DNA of 64,000 bases, from the NCBI RefSeq assembly GCF_900964775.1, contig NC_041815.1, positions 8,335,443-8,399,442 on the forward strand, read 5' to 3'. A model generated the notes under the pieces. It was given only the letters and a program-made list of their open reading frames with translations, had not been told where the DNA came from and ran no database searches. Made by a program: the position numbers and the translations under genes. Positions 22,457 through 34,575 of this stretch are shown one piece after another; positions within the stretch are counted from its first letter, which is position 1, and every line of letters begins with the position of its first letter. Origin of the DNA: Scleropages formosus (Eukaryota; Chordata; Actinopteri; Osteoglossiformes; Osteoglossidae).

Positions 22457-22570
22457 TACAGAGAATCTAAATTTAAATCCAGTCATGTATACTACACCAG
22501 TACTCAGGATTTGATTCCGCATCCTTCATAACCAAAGGCAGCAACATATTACACTACACTATCAACTGTC
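22457..22570 (-). mobile_element. SINE family 2 head fragment
   Basis: Matches 12,335-12,610: TTTAAATCCAGTCATGT, GGATTTGATTCCGCATCCTT, AACCAAAGGCAGCAACA. Confidence 0.65.
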
Positions 22571-25369
22571 CCTATGTTTCTAAAAGTTACATTCAACAGC
22601 AGCTGTAATAATTATAACCAAGATTTAGTTAAACCAAGAGAACCCTTTCATGTGAACCTGTAAAAAACCAAAAACCACTTCCCACGCAGTCCTCTAAAAC
22701 AGTTTTCAGACAACCTCTGCTCATATGGTGCCTCCCACCAGCTTATTACTCTGGAGAATAGCATCAACTAGATGAATTCATTTATAGATCTGGTTAAGTT
22801 CTGTAAATCTCTTTGCAGCTACAAGTATACTTTGAAAGGCTCATTGTAATATGTAAATGGACTTTGAGATACATTAAGATTACAACCAGTAGAAAGTAGG
22901 TGAAAATAAAAAGGCATTATCTCTGGTTTTGTTTAATGCTCACTGTTGAGAGAATCATCTTGCAAACAGGCAGTTTTTCTGTCTCATTATTGATTGACAC
23001 GTGTGGAGCAAGTCCTATATTCATGTTTTATTGACATTAACCACCTAGCATTGTAATCACTGGTGACATTTGTTACACAACAAAAATACATTGAGCAAAA
23101 TGAAGGGAAAAGTGAAGAAAATACAACTGAAAGCAGTAAACTGGGAAATATTTATATCTTTGGAAATTTGCCACATGTTGTAACAATTGGCAGCAATTTT
23201 ACACAGTAAAATCTCTTTGGTACTAGTCTGTACACAACTCTTATGACACTGTTAAAAGCCATAAAGTTACTGAACACCCATCACACTCAGAGCTGCATGA
23301 AAAGAAGAACCTGATCTGTGTTTCTGTGTGTATTTCCTGGGTTGTTTCCTTTTTCCCAAGTTGGTACTCCCTTTAACAAGTGTTCCCTGATTAATGTATA
23401 AGGGTTTTAGAAAATTAGGCTCAGGTGTTTTGATAGTAGTTTTCTGCCCTCAAAGATTGCCCATGAGTGTTGTTTCTCCTTCTGCTGGTCATTTAAAAGT
23501 CGCAGCCTAATTGTGTTAACAGTGGTGCAAGAAGTGATTAGGACACATCCTTGTTTATCACTGGTCCTCATTACGTGCCTGTTGTGTGCTGTGCATTGAG
23601 TCCCAAAGATTTCTCTTTTCATTACCTGTGGTAGTCCCTAGAAGAGGGGCTTCAGACAGAAACACAGGACCATCATCCTATTCATCGACAGCGGACAGTT
23701 TTGCTCTCAGAAAGGCCCTGCATGCCTGGAAGATGAGCAATGGTTTCAGGCTTCATTGATATATGATACACTACAATAAACTGCCATTTTAAAGTTTACA
23801 TGATGGGCTTTGAACAAGTACCTAAAACTAGCTGAAAATATTTTTGTGTTACGAAAAATATGTTTTCTTCAGACTCTTTCACCAGAAGTTGGTACTTCAG
23901 CTTGAAAGAAAATTAATCTTGAGTTGAAACTTTTGACTTTTCACAACAGATGTTTCTTCTGATGGTTCACCTTGCAAAATACAGGTGTCATTCATACTTA
24001 GGCCTATAGCTGAAATTAAAGCCAAAGCCATATTGTAATATATTACATTTATTTAGCAGATGCTTTTCTCCAAAGTGACTTCCAGTGAACTCTATGTAGT
24101 GTTATCAGCCCACACAACTTATTCACCAAGGTTACTTACACTGCTAGATACAATACTAACAATGGGTCACTCCTCCATACACCAGTGGAACACACTCTCC
24201 CTGTGTTACTCACACACTATGGGGAACCTGAACATCATGTCTGTGGACCGTGGAAGGAAACCCACGCAGACAGGGCGAACATGCAAACTCCGCACAGACT
24301 CTACTCACACCACTGAGGCGCTGTGAGACAGCAGTGCTACTTGCTGTGACCTTCAAATAAAATTTGTACATGTACAAAATTTGCTTTATTTATTCAATTT
24401 TATTTGTACAAATGTAAAGGCATTGATTTAATGAGAGTGAGTTTCTGCTCTAGCTAATTTTGTCAAGGTTTTCTAACATATGACCACATAATAATTCACA
24501 TTCAACAATAGAAAACGTTTTCCTCATGAAAATTCTTTTTTTTCTTAACTTTTGTGTTCTTTTTCATACTGCATGTTTCAAATGACCAGCTATTTTAAAA
24601 GAATGAATTCTTTTAATATACTGTGGAAACCTGACTAACTTCAGTCTCACCTCCTAGTGAATTTTAAATTGTGCTGTAACAATGTATTCATTGTGTCATC
24701 ATTTGAAGCCTTTTATAGGGAAAAGTTGCTGATGCCTTGGGATGTGTTGGTTCATATCCCATTTGTAAAAGAGTGGAATTTTAGGTATTGTTTTAGCTTA
24801 ATGAAAAATTAAAATGCAATCATTTCTCTGTACCATTTGGTTTTAGTTAATATGTGCTCTGGTGTTTAGGCCACGTTGGTAATTAGGGATATCATGTGTT
24901 GTAATTGTATTGGATAGGGCTTCAACTAAAGTCAGTGTATGCACTGTAAGGAGAAGGAGGTTAAACTTCAGCCAGTATTGGTACAATGCTTGATGTCATT
25001 GATGGAAATCTAAGACAATAGTTCACACTGGTAGCGCATACCACAGTCGAGATGAACCTTTTCTCAAACTACAACAGATTCTCTTTATCCTAAAACTATT
25101 TTGATGTGACTGGGGGAAAGGTGGAATAAAGCATAATTCCTTCTATGTTTCAATTTCTTCTCAGCATATTTTTCAGATTAATAGTATATGGCTTTTGTTT
25201 GTACTTGCAATGTCATACAAATATTTTGAATGCTGGCAACAAAGAAACTGAAGCTAGTATCTGAAAGGGAGGTTGGCATGAATTACAAGATTTTACTGTA
25301 CAAAATACAGTCGAGTAGATTAAACTTTCACTGCTGACACATTTATATTTATCCCTTTATTTGACCTTA
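22571..25369 (+). repeat. OR spacer, direct copy 2 (longest version)
   Basis: Parallel to 12.6-15.36 kb and 61.2-63.9 kb, but keeps an extra ~600 bp at about 24.73-25.32 kb that those two copies have lost. That extra part is present in reverse at 1-730. No gene is seen. Confidence 0.8.
24036..24350 (-). mobile_element. DANA/mermaid-like tRNA SINE (V-SINE type)
   Basis: Sister of the insertion at 14405, with a partly deleted head. The same spacer position in the inverted copy (about 1035-1065) has only an A-rich stretch and no SINE. Confidence 0.8.
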
Positions 25370-26160
25370 CTTTGAACATTTTTAGAACGACATTCCGACA
25401 TTCCTTATTTCCTTGGTCCAGACTCCATAAGTAATGGGGTTTACAGTAGCAGGAAAAATTATGTACAGTATACCTAAAAAGGTGTTAATGTCTGTTGCAA
25501 TATCAATGCCGATGTTATGTGACAGAAATGTAACGCTCCCTACCAGGTAGAAAGACATAATAACAAGCAAGTGAGTACTGCAGGTGTGGAATGCTTTCCA
25601 GCGGTCCTCAACTTCTGCAGCGTGCAGAACAACGCTCAAAATCCGCATGTATGAGACGGCAATGATGGAAATGTCAATGCCAACAAAAACAACAATCACT
25701 GCCAGGCCTATGCTGTCATTCTTATCCTTATTTCCACATGCCAGACTGACAAGGGCCATGTGGTCGCAGTAGCTGTGCCTGATGATGTTTGAGCTACAGA
25801 ATGTCAAAGAGCGGGCCAAAGCTACTAAGATAGACATGATCAAGCCGCTCCTTATCAAGGTCAGGGCTACAAACTTTACAAGCGCAGCAGTGTTCACAAT
25901 TTCCACATAGCGCAATGGATTGCAAATGGCCACTAGTCGGTCCAAGGCCATAGCCAGGAGGACAGTAGACTCCACGGAGGAAAAGAAGCGAGTGAGAAAC
26001 ATCTGAGTTAAGCATCCTTCCAAGGAGATTTCATTCCAGTCAAACAGAAAACACACACACACACACACATTTTCATTTGGCACAATCACTGTAGGGACAA
26101 TTATGTTCACAATGGCTAAGGAAGACATAAGTAAATACATGGGGCTGTGCAAATTCTGAG
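25370..26160 (-). pseudogene. OR-B odorant receptor pseudogene, N-terminus removed by a LINE
   Basis: An open frame of 256 codons begins inside the first intracellular loop (LHSPMYLLMSSLAIVN) without an ATG and continues through GCLTQMF, MALDRLVAICNPLRY, SYCDHMALVSLACG, KAFHTCSTHLLVI and PATVNPITYG to TKEIRN. TM1 and the N-terminus are missing: the gene stops at about 26160, where a LINE 5' end begins. Between VPN and FLFDWNEIS in the first extracellular loop, four residues are replaced by ENVCVCVC, encoded by a GAAAATG(TG)n tract like the tail of a family-1 SINE. The shared one-base insertion before LHSPMY also disconnects the upstream frame. Confidence 0.9.
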
Positions 26161-26165
26161 TTTTT

Positions 26166-28800
26166 AGTCACAATCACCCCTTCCTGGACTGGGGCCTTGG
26201 CGTGGCCGAAGGGCTTGCGTGATCTAGGGATCTCCAGAGCTATGTTGTCGAGAGCAGTATGCTCCTGGTAGGGTCTCCCAAGGCGAACAGGTCTGGAGTG
26301 AAGATCCAGACTAACACGATCGAAAAAAACCGCTATGGAAAATGGGAACAAAAGAACGTTTATCCTGCCAGGAGTAGGATTACCGGGACCTACCCCTGGA
26401 GCCAGGCCTGGGGGTAGTGTTCCTACGCGAGAGCCTGGTGGCCGGGCAGCCCAAGTAACCCAGCCGGGCTCAGCCTGAAAAGGCATCGTGGAGAGGTCAT
26501 GTGGTCCCACCACCTGCAAGGTCCAGCATGGGGGTCAGGCGCAATGTATACCTAGCGGCAGGAAGGGGCGGGGTGGCGCATGGCGTCGCAGCCCCTCGCA
26601 ACGAAAAATGGCTCTTGGTACGTGGAATGTCACCTCACTTTGGGGGAAGGAGCCGGAACTGGTGCGGGAGGTTGAGAAATACCAACTAGATATAGTTGGG
26701 CTCACCTCCACTCACAGTGTTGGCTCTGGAACCAAACTCCTCAATAGGGGGTGGTCCCTCTCCTACTCAGGAGTTGCACGGGGTGAGAGGCGCTGGGCGG
26801 GTGTGAGGATACTCACAAGTCCCCAGCTGGCTGCCATACAGTTGGAGTTTGCCCCGGTGGATGAGAGGATCGCCTCAATACGACTTAGGCTCACAAAGAG
26901 GAAAACTTTGACTGTTGCGTGTGCTTATTCACCAAACAGCAGTTTTGAGTATTCGGCCTTCTTGGAAAGGATGGGTGGGATTCTGGACATGGCCCCACCT
27001 ACAGACTCCATAGTCCTGCTGGGGGACTTCAACACTCACGTTGGCAATGACTGGAAAATCTGGCGGGGGGGGGGGGGAACTGGGAAGAGCGGGTTGCCCG
27101 ATCTGAACCCGAATGGTGAAATGTTATTGGATTTCTGTGCGAGCCATGGTTTGTCCATAACAAACACCATGTTCAAACACAAGGATGCTCAGCAGAGCTC
27201 CTTGGGCTGAAGGTCAATGATCGACTTTGTAGTCGTTTCATCTGACTTGAGGCAACATGTTCTGGACACTGGAGTGAAGAGAGGTGCTGAGCTGTCAACC
27301 GATCACCATCTGGTGATGAGTTGAATCAGATGGCGGGGAAAACTGGTGGACAGACCCGGTAGACCCAGACGTTTAATAAGGGTGTGCTGGGAATGAGTGT
27401 TGGAGGACCTTGTCCGGAATGATTTTAACTCACACCTTCGGGAAAGCTTCTCCCATGTCCCGGAGGAGGTAGGGGACATGGAGTCTGAATGGACCCTGTT
27501 CAAAACCTCCATTGTGGAAGCAGCCAGGCACAGCTGTGGCCAAAAGCTTATTGGTGTCAGCCAGGGCGGCAACCCGAGAACCCGCTGGTGGACACCGGTG
27601 GTGAGGGAAGCCGTCAAGCTGAAGAAAGAGGCCTTTAGGGCCTAGTTGGCTCTGGGGACTCCTGACTCAGCAGACAGGTACCGGCAGGCGAAAAAGGCAG
27701 CGGCAGCTGTGGTTGCAGAAGCAAAATCCAGGGCATGGGAGGAGTTTGGAGAGGCCATGGAAAACGACTATCAGTCAGCTTTAACGAGGTTCTGGAGAAC
27801 CATCTGGCAGCTCAGAAGGGGTCAGAGGAGTTTCGCTCAGGCTGTGTTCAGCAGGAGTGGAGAAACTCTGACCTCTGATGAGGACATTGTCGGGAGGTGG
27901 AAGGAGCACTTTGAAGAACTCCTAAACCCGAGTGATATGCATCCCTAACAGGAATCAGGGCCAGAGTCAATGTTGCATGGACCTCGGGGACAATGCCTTT
28001 GGACTGGTAAACTGGGGTGGTGGTCCCTATCTTTAAGAAAGGGGACCGAAGAGTGTCTGCCAACTATCGGGGTATCACACTTCTCAGCTTCCCTGGGAAA
28101 GTCTGTGCTGGGGTGCTGGAGAGGAAGCTCCGGCCGATAGTTGAACCTCAGATTGAAGAGGAACAATGCAGATTCCAACCTGGCGGTGGAACAGTGTAAC
28201 CAGCTTTTTACCCTCTCACAGATAATTGAAGGGGCATGGGAGTTCGCTAATCCAGTCTACATGTGTTTTGTGGACTTGGAGAAGGCCTATGACCGTGTTC
28301 CCCCGGAAATTCTGTGGGAGGTGCTTAGGGAGTATGGGGTACCGGGGCCACTACTGCGGGCCATTCGGTCTCTGTACATACAGAGCGAAAGCTGTGTCTG
28401 CATACTCGGCATTAAGTCAAGCCTGTTCAATGTGGGTGTTGGACTCCGCCAAGGTTGTGTCTTGTCTCCACTCCTGTTTGTGGTTTTCATGGACAGGATA
28501 TCAAGGCGCAGTCGAGGCCAGGAGGGTATTCTGTGTGGGAGTCGGAAGGTGACATCTCTGCTTTTTGCGGATGATGTTGTCCTTTTGGCAACGTCACATG
28601 GCTGCCTCCAACACGCACTGAAACGGCTTGCAGCCAAGTGTGAAGCGGTGGGGATGAGGATCAGCACCTCAAGGTCTGAGTCCATGGTTCTCTCACGGAA
28701 AAGGATGGTATGCCCCCTCAGGTTTTTGCCCCAGCTGGAGGAGTTCAAGTATCTTGGGGTCTTGTTCACGAGTGAGGGAAAAAGGGAGCGTGAGAGTGTG
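26166..28800 (+). mobile_element. APE-type LINE, copy 2, degenerate
   Basis: Same group as the LINE at 8703-11719 but more decayed. The 5' UTR (about 26170-26480) is followed by an endonuclease ([37 protein letters not shown], then SMIDF) and an RT ([39 protein letters not shown]). Several stops and frameshifts lie between 27210 and 28141; a G12-14 run at 27062 is one doubtful spot. The sequence ends abruptly after FTSEGK near 28790, so the C-terminal third of the RT side and the 3' UTR are absent. Confidence 0.88.
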
Positions 28801-28825
28801 TTTAATAAGTGTTACTGAAAGACAT

Positions 28826-28987
28826 TTTGATGTTACAGAGTGGTAAACACTCGACTGTTCCAATTTTTTTTGGAACGTGTTGCAGGCAATTTCAGAAGAA
28901 ACGCATATCTTCATAAAACTATGCAGTTGATTTGTTAAAACAAATTCCTTGTCTTCATACTGTTTTTGTTTGAGTACAAATCAAAGT
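28826..28987 (+). mobile_element. Tc1-like transposon, 3' end fragment at the duplication edge
   Basis: Matches 29,356-29,510 (ACACTCGACTGTTCCAATT and GGAACGTG.TGCAGGCAATTT). It then jumps back into the middle of the same transposon at 28988, marking the left edge of the tandem duplication. Confidence 0.75.
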
Positions 28988-29585
28988 ATTTGTCAGTGGC
29001 CCATGGCATGGGTGACTTGTAGATCTGTGAGAGCACCATTAATGCAGAGAGATATGAACAAAATTGTGGAACAACATATGCTGCCACCCAGAAGCCATTT
29101 TATCCAGGGGTGTCCCGACATTCTGCCCAGATTACAAGTGCATGACTGCTTAAGCAGAGTACTGTAACTAGATTGGCCTGCCTGCACTCCTGACTTGTCT
29201 CCGATTGGGAATGTGTAGCAAATTATGAAGCGCAAAATATGATAAAGAAAGTCCTGTACCATTGCTTCACCGAAGACCTACATAATGGATGAAAGGGGGA
29301 AAATGATGCTTGCTTAACTTGCCCAAATACCTAAGTGTTGTTAAAATATATGGTGACGTTACAAAGTGGTAAACACTCGACTGTTCCAATTCTTTTGGAA
29401 CGTGCTGCAGGCAATTTCAGAAGAAATGCATATCTTCACAGCACTATGCAGCTGATATGTTAAATTCCTTGTCTTTATACCGCTTTTGTTTGATTACAAA
29501 TCAAAGTAAAGTTAATAATCGCTCAGTTTTGATTTCCTTAGCATTTTTCTTACTGTCCCAATTTTTTTTGGAATTTGGGCTGTAC
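28988..29585 (+). mobile_element. Tc1-like DNA transposon remnant, 3' part (unit 1)
   Basis: Plus-strand pieces recall a fish Tc1-like transposase: CPDILPRLQVHD, then WPACTPDLSPIGNV in the place of WPACSPDLSPIENVW, then MKRKI. The end CCCAATTTTTTTTGGAATTT, GGGCTGTAC near 29,580 looks like the terminal repeat. The segment with the second catalytic Asp (DNAKPH) is deleted and frames are broken. Confidence 0.78.
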
Positions 29586-31076
29586 AAAAGTGCATTTAAC
29601 AACAAAGACCTTTAAATTCTCTGAGGCAAGGTCAACACCTAATTATCCCTCAAAAGTGCATTACCATTGACTGCTTCATATATGGACCAATTTACATGAA
29701 TTTAAATATTTCAAGTTTGCGTTGGTCAGCTATTGGTGTTATGTTCAGTCTTTTGTTTGAACTGCGACATTTGAAAGCAGTGCCTTCAGGATAGATTATT
29801 ATACACTGCAAGAATATGATATGGTTATCAAAGCAAACAAGGGAGTTTATTTCATGAAACTGAGGTCTGACAGGCCTTTGATTTGGATCCCTCATGAGTT
29901 GGACAAGCAAGTGGCCAGAGGTGGAGAAGCACAGAAGTTCTGGTAAGGTGTAGGGATTGGCCAGGCTCTGCAGATATTGGGTGCTGGTCCTTTGACCATT
30001 TTTGATTGTAACCAGAAGGCAGCAGGAAGCCAGTGTCTGGGGGCTGTGACAAATGTACTAGTTCTTGAGATAAGAGAACTGTAACTTGGGGTATCTGGTT
30101 TCAATTGTCTTTTTTTTCTGTAACTCTGAACTAGAGTCTGCACAAGAGAGGAGAACGAGGACAGTTTTAACCCCCTTGGGCTCTTGAGCTCCAGGGCAAG
30201 TCCCTTCTCACTGTCAAGCAAGGACTTAATATGGGAGTCATGGCAACTGAATGTTAGTTTATGGTTGTTAGGTGTATATGTTATGGTGGCATAGCTACCA
30301 GCATAGTAAGTAGAGGTAGGTTTTACTGCATGTGTACATGATATTTGGTAAAGGTATTGCGTTATGGTACATTCTGTATGTGTGTATATCCTGCAAGTCA
30401 CAAAGACATACAGAAAGTCTTTGGCAGGTCAGTCACAACTTGTGCAACAGCTTTCTACATCAGTTGAAGAGGCGTGATGGCGCAGGCCGGAGACTAGAGA
30501 AGAGGGAGTCGAATAATCCAAGGGAGCTAGGTGTACCGTGATGTGAGACATTAACACATATAAAAATTCAAATGCAATGGAACAAACACTTTACACAATT
30601 TAACAATCCATGAAAAAGTTGAATTTTCATCACAGAAGCTCCATGTGACAGCAAGAAGAAATATACACAAACATGTTGTATTGTTAAAGAATTTCCAAGG
30701 AATGAAAAGCAGGATGAAGAGCTTGGTTAGTGTGAACTGATGAGAGTTTAACTGTTACAGAGCAGTGGCAAAAATAAATACATAGTTGACGTTTATTACA
30801 AGATCCACAAGCTTGACAATCAGAACACTAACTGGAAGGCATTGACCAAACGTGACCAAATGATGATAAAGGAATAGAGAATAGGTGTATGAACAATGAC
30901 GTGAGCGATCAGACATAGAACACACACAAACAGGGACCTGGCGCCATCTAGTGAGGTCTCCTGACACCAAAGTCATACTGATGTCATTGGCAGTGTCCTA
31001 AAGATAACTGCGTTCTAATGACCACCAAAAAAGAAACTAACAGAAAAAAGTGTTCAGTTGGTTATTTAATAGAGGC
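29586..31076. other. Duplicated block without a recognised gene
   Basis: Repeated at 38,390-40,427 and 47,727-49,447. A minus-strand open frame of 169 codons (29892-30401; LLDSEKGLALELKSPRG, SYSSLISRTSTFVTAPRHWL) is broken in the other units and matches nothing I know. Probably not a gene. Another frame at 29692-29910 (LVQLMRDPNQRPVRPQFHEI) is conserved in all copies only because the copies are young. Confidence 0.5.
30004..30014. other. Empty SINE target site, unit 1
   Basis: GATTGTAACCA occurs once here. At 38798 and 48139 the same sequence is followed by a family-1 SINE. Confidence 0.85.
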
Positions 31077-31262
31077 AACTCGTAGTGTAGTGGTTAAATC
31101 TGCTGCCTTTGGATCCACGGTTGCTGGATTGAATGTCACCTACTACTGTAGTACCCTTGACCAAGGCACCCTACCCTAAATTGTTCCGCTTAAAAAAAAA
31201 ATGTCTAGCCGTATAAATGGATAAATAATTGGAGAAAAGTGTCGGCAAAATAAATAATTGCA
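31077..31262 (+). mobile_element. SINE family 2, well preserved (unit 1)
   Basis: tRNA-like head GGCAACTCGTAGTGTAGTGG, GGATTGAATGTCACC, CTGTAGTACCCTTGACCAAG, TCTAGCCGTATAAATGGATA and tail GGAGAAAAGTGTCGGCAAAA. Sister at 40428-40613 and partial at 49448. Confidence 0.85.
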
Positions 31263-31446
31263 ATTGAGCCAAGAAAAGTCAATAACCCCTTTAAAACCAG
31301 AGGTTAGTAATTACTACTGGAGGTAAAAATTCTAAGAATACACTAAAAAACTGACCTCATTGTAAATAACTGCTGAAAGCAAAAAAAATGCTTGCCGAGA
31401 CCAGCATGGAACAATGTCGTATTTAAGAAAGTCGTCTCTAACGTCA

Positions 31447-31630
31447 GGGGGCGCGGTGGTGCAATGGGCTTGGTCGGGTCCCACTCTGGCAGGTCTGGGC
31501 TTCTAGTCCCCCATGGGGTACTTTGCGATGGGCTGGCATCCCATTCTGGGTGTGTCCTCTCATTAAGCTCCGGCTCACCGCAACCCCACTCGGGACAATT
31601 GCTTTCAAATAGTGTGTGTGCGCGCGTGTG
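31447..31630 (+). mobile_element. SINE family 1, diverged (unit 1)
   Basis: TAACGTCA / TAATGTCA flank it at 31439-31446 and 31631-31638. The body is shorter and more diverged than most copies, so it is an older insertion. Sister at 40799-40982. Confidence 0.85.
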
Positions 31631-31639
31631 TAATGTCAA

Positions 31640-32331
31640 AGTGAAACATACACAACTGAACGCAGAAAGATTGACCCAATCAATACTTTTTGTGCTGTAA
31701 TTTCTCAACTGGATTGCAGTCTGGCCTTTGACGGGGCTACGCCATCACATTGCATTACCCATGTTGCTTTTTAAGCCACTCCAAAAGTGACTTTTGGTGT
31801 ATGTTTATGGATTTCCCTTCCAGGTCTCAGCATTACTGCAAACTACAGCAACAACTGAGAGAAGCAAGAGCTACACCAACAAGGGAAAATAAATTCTATT
31901 CAGTTTTATGGCCTTCTCTTTCACTGGATTGACAATATATGCACTTTTCACACCAGGATGAGGCTGGACAACTTGCCAGATGAGGGAACACAGATCTGGT
32001 GACAAGGAGAGTCTAGGGCTTGTGAGATGATTCATGGGAGCGCACAGGTGAACTGGACTTGAAGAAATGTAATTACAGAAGAACAGGAATCACTATGCAA
32101 CACAAATTAGAGGTGATTCAATAGAAGGCTGATCAACAATCTGTGAAATGAAATGAGCTTTTCAACCCTTTACAGGGCTGGGAATTGTGCTTTGAGTTTA
32201 CTGAGCTCCCCTGCACTGACGGAGCTAGGTGAACCCAGAATGGCATCCCTTGAATTTTTCATCTGTCATATTAACACCCAGTGATAGTGACACCTTTTTC
32301 ATTGTGACTAACCATATTAGGTTTGTATAAT
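31640..32331. other. Intergenic DNA of unit 1
   Basis: No gene or repeat recognised. Sister at 40,992-41,683. Confidence 0.5.
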
Positions 32332-32344
32332 ACATAATACAGTA

Positions 32345-32521
32345 CACACACACATTGTCTGAACCGCTTGTTCCATATGGGGTCACGGGGAGCCAGAGCC
32401 TAACCCAGAGCAAAAGGCTGGAGGAGGGGACACAACCAGGACAGGATGCCAGTCCATCGCAAGGCACCCCCAGCAGGTCTCGAACCTCAGACCCACCAAA
32501 GAGCAGGACCCGGTCCAACCC
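32345..32521 (-). mobile_element. SINE family 1 (unit 1)
   Basis: ACATAATACAGTA flanks it at 32332-32344 and 32522-32534. The left part of the head is shortened. Sister at 41697. Confidence 0.88.
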
Positions 32522-32585
32522 ACATAATACAGTATTTATCCATTTTTACAGCTAGGTACTTTCTACAACCTCAATTCAGAGTAAA

Positions 32586-32797
32586 CACACACACACACAC
32601 ACCTTTTCAGAACCGCTTGTCCCATAGGGGGTCACGGAGCCTACCCGGTAACACAGGGCGTAAGGCCAGAGGGAGAGGGGACACACCCAGGACGGGACGC
32701 CAGTCCATCACAAGGCACCCCAAGCGGGACTCAAACCCCAGATCCACTGGGGAGCAGGACTGTGGTCCAACCCACTGCGCCACCACGCCACCACACT
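32586..32797 (-). mobile_element. SINE family 1 with target-site duplication (unit 1)
   Basis: TCAGAGTAAA flanks it at 32576-32585 and 32798-32807. Sister at about 41,940. Confidence 0.9.
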
Positions 32798-32805
32798 CAG
32801 AGTAA

Positions 32806-32807
<2 letters not shown>

Positions 32808-32841
<34 letters not shown>

Positions 32842-32876
32842 TCAGAACCGCTTGTCCCATACGGGGTCACGGGGAA
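32808..32876 (-). mobile_element. 5'-truncated SINE family 1 tail (unit 1)
   Basis: Only the (CA)n tail and about 45 bp of 3' body (AACCGCTTGTCCCATACGGG) remain, next to the preceding SINE. The CA run is longer than in the sister at 42158. Confidence 0.85.
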
Positions 32877-33159
32877 CCTTGTTCATAAATGGAGTCCAGA
32901 CTTAATATATTGAGACTCACAGTCTTAATGTCACAAGGTGACAAACTCAGCAATATGAGGCCCTTGGAGCAGAACTGCTGCTCATCGAGATGAAGGTTTG
33001 CTCAGGTTAATGCTTATCGATCTGAATAAGTCTTCTGGAAAATATATATCTATCATAGACATATTTGACATACATCATGTTATAAACGATGTATTAACTG
33101 GCTGAACCTTCACGCAGCTCAAATAATTTACAACCAAATTTGCATGTTTTGTATTTCAA

Positions 33160-33358
33160 GAAGGGGGTACGGTGGCGCAGTGGGTTGGACCACAGTCCTG
33201 CACTCCGGTGGGTCTGGGGTTCGAATCCCGCTTGGGGTGCCTTGTGACGGACTGGCATCCCGTCCTGGGTGTGTCCCCTCCCCCTCCAGCCTTACGCCCT
33301 GTGTTACCGGGTAGGCTCCGGTTCCCCGTGACCCCGTATGGGACAAGCAGTTCCGAAA

Positions 33359-33406
<48 letters not shown>
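33160..33406 (+). mobile_element. SINE family 1 with long (TG)n tail (unit 1)
   Basis: GTATTTCAA flanks it at 33151-33159 and 33407-33415. The TG run is about 50 bases here and about 38 in the sister at 42507. Confidence 0.93.
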
Positions 33407-33410
<4 letters not shown>

Positions 33411-33469
33411 TTCAACAACAGAATTATTTCAGTTATCTGTTTCTTCTAGTGTGGGTAGTCACATCTATA

Positions 33470-33985
33470 TTATGTCACGCAAATTAACACAGACCACACA
33501 TGATACTGTCACTACCACGCCCACACCACAACCAGCAGCACCTGGCTTCAATTAAGCACCAGAGTTCAATAGTCCTTGTATAGACTGTCACGATTTCCAT
33601 GAGATACAGGTAAAATACCCTCATCTCTTGCCACTGACCACAGTGGCCCTGGAACAGGTTCATGGAGCACGGGTTTTCACCAAGTTGGACCTATGCAGCG
33701 CAAATAACCTGATACATATTAAGGAGGGCAACGAGTGGAAGATGGCGTTTAGCACCGCACTGGGTCATTACAAGTATTTGGTAATGCTGTTCGGACTGGC
33801 AAATGCTCCCTCCATTTTTCAAGTTTTCATGAACCATGTTTTGGGTTGTTGAACAAATGCGTCCTTGTGTACCAGGATGACATACTGGTGTTCTCCCATT
33901 CTTCCTGCAGCAGAGCATGCGGAGCACATACGGCAGGTTCTTCGCCATCTGCTGGATAATAGCCTTTGTTAAGGGCAAAAAATGC
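33470..33985 (+). mobile_element. Ty3/gypsy fossil fragment (unit 1)
   Basis: An LTR-start-like stretch (CCTGGCTTCAATTAAGCACC) is followed by a piece of reverse transcriptase ([39 protein letters not shown] and a Y/QDDIL-type motif). Gag, protease, RNase H and integrase are absent. It abuts the OR-B remnant near 33985, replacing that gene's 3' half. Broken. Sister at 42808-43324. Confidence 0.85.
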
Positions 33986-34575
33986 ATCACCCGCAAAATG
34001 TCAAAGAGCCAGCCAAAGCCACTAAGATGGACATGGACAAGCTGCTCCTTATTAAGATCAGGACTACAAACTTTGAGTGCAGCGGTGTTCACAATTTCCA
34101 CATAGCACAATGGATTGAAAATGGCCACCAATGGCCATAAGCAGGAGGACGGTGGACTCCGCGGAGGAAAAAAGTGAGTGAGAAACATTGGAGTTAAGGA
34201 CCCTTCCATGGGAGATTTCATCCCAGTCAAACTGAAAACCTAAAAGCATATTTGGCACAATCACTGCAGGGACAACAATGTTCACAACGGCCAAAGATGA
34301 TATATATGTAAGTACGGAAGGAAATAGAATGGACTGTGCAAATTCTGACTTTTTAATCACAATCACTATTAATAAATTGCCAAATAAAGCCAGAATATTT
34401 CTATTATATTTATAAATATTGTAATATATATAATATTACCATATATATATACTAGGGCAAAAAAATGAAGAAAATGGTAAGAAAAGCAACCGCCTGTACT
34501 TGTAGAGTTCTGGAAATCCTACAAAAATAAACCTGGTGTATGGGACAAGTTGGTTGGATGAAGTTTTTCAGCCAT
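33986..34575 (-). pseudogene. OR-B odorant receptor remnant, 5' half (unit 1)
   Basis: An ATG at 34575 opens MAEKLHPTNLSHTPGLFL, then after a one-base shift VGFPELYKYRRLLFLPFSSF (N-terminus and start of TM1). About 60 bp of AT-rich DNA (34,395-34,455) interrupts TM1, after which ALFGNLLIVIVIKKSE, SSLAVVNIVVPAVIVPNMLL, FQFDWDEIS and pieces of TM3-TM4 follow in shifting frames. The sequence ends in TM4 where a gypsy fragment begins. The insertion in TM1 and the extra base before the LHSPMY motif are also seen in the other copies where that part survives. Confidence 0.87.

Noticed and set aside
29892-30401. A 169-codon minus-strand open frame as a gene
   Set aside because: The frame is broken in units 2 and 3, composition is not protein-like throughout, and no domain is recognised.
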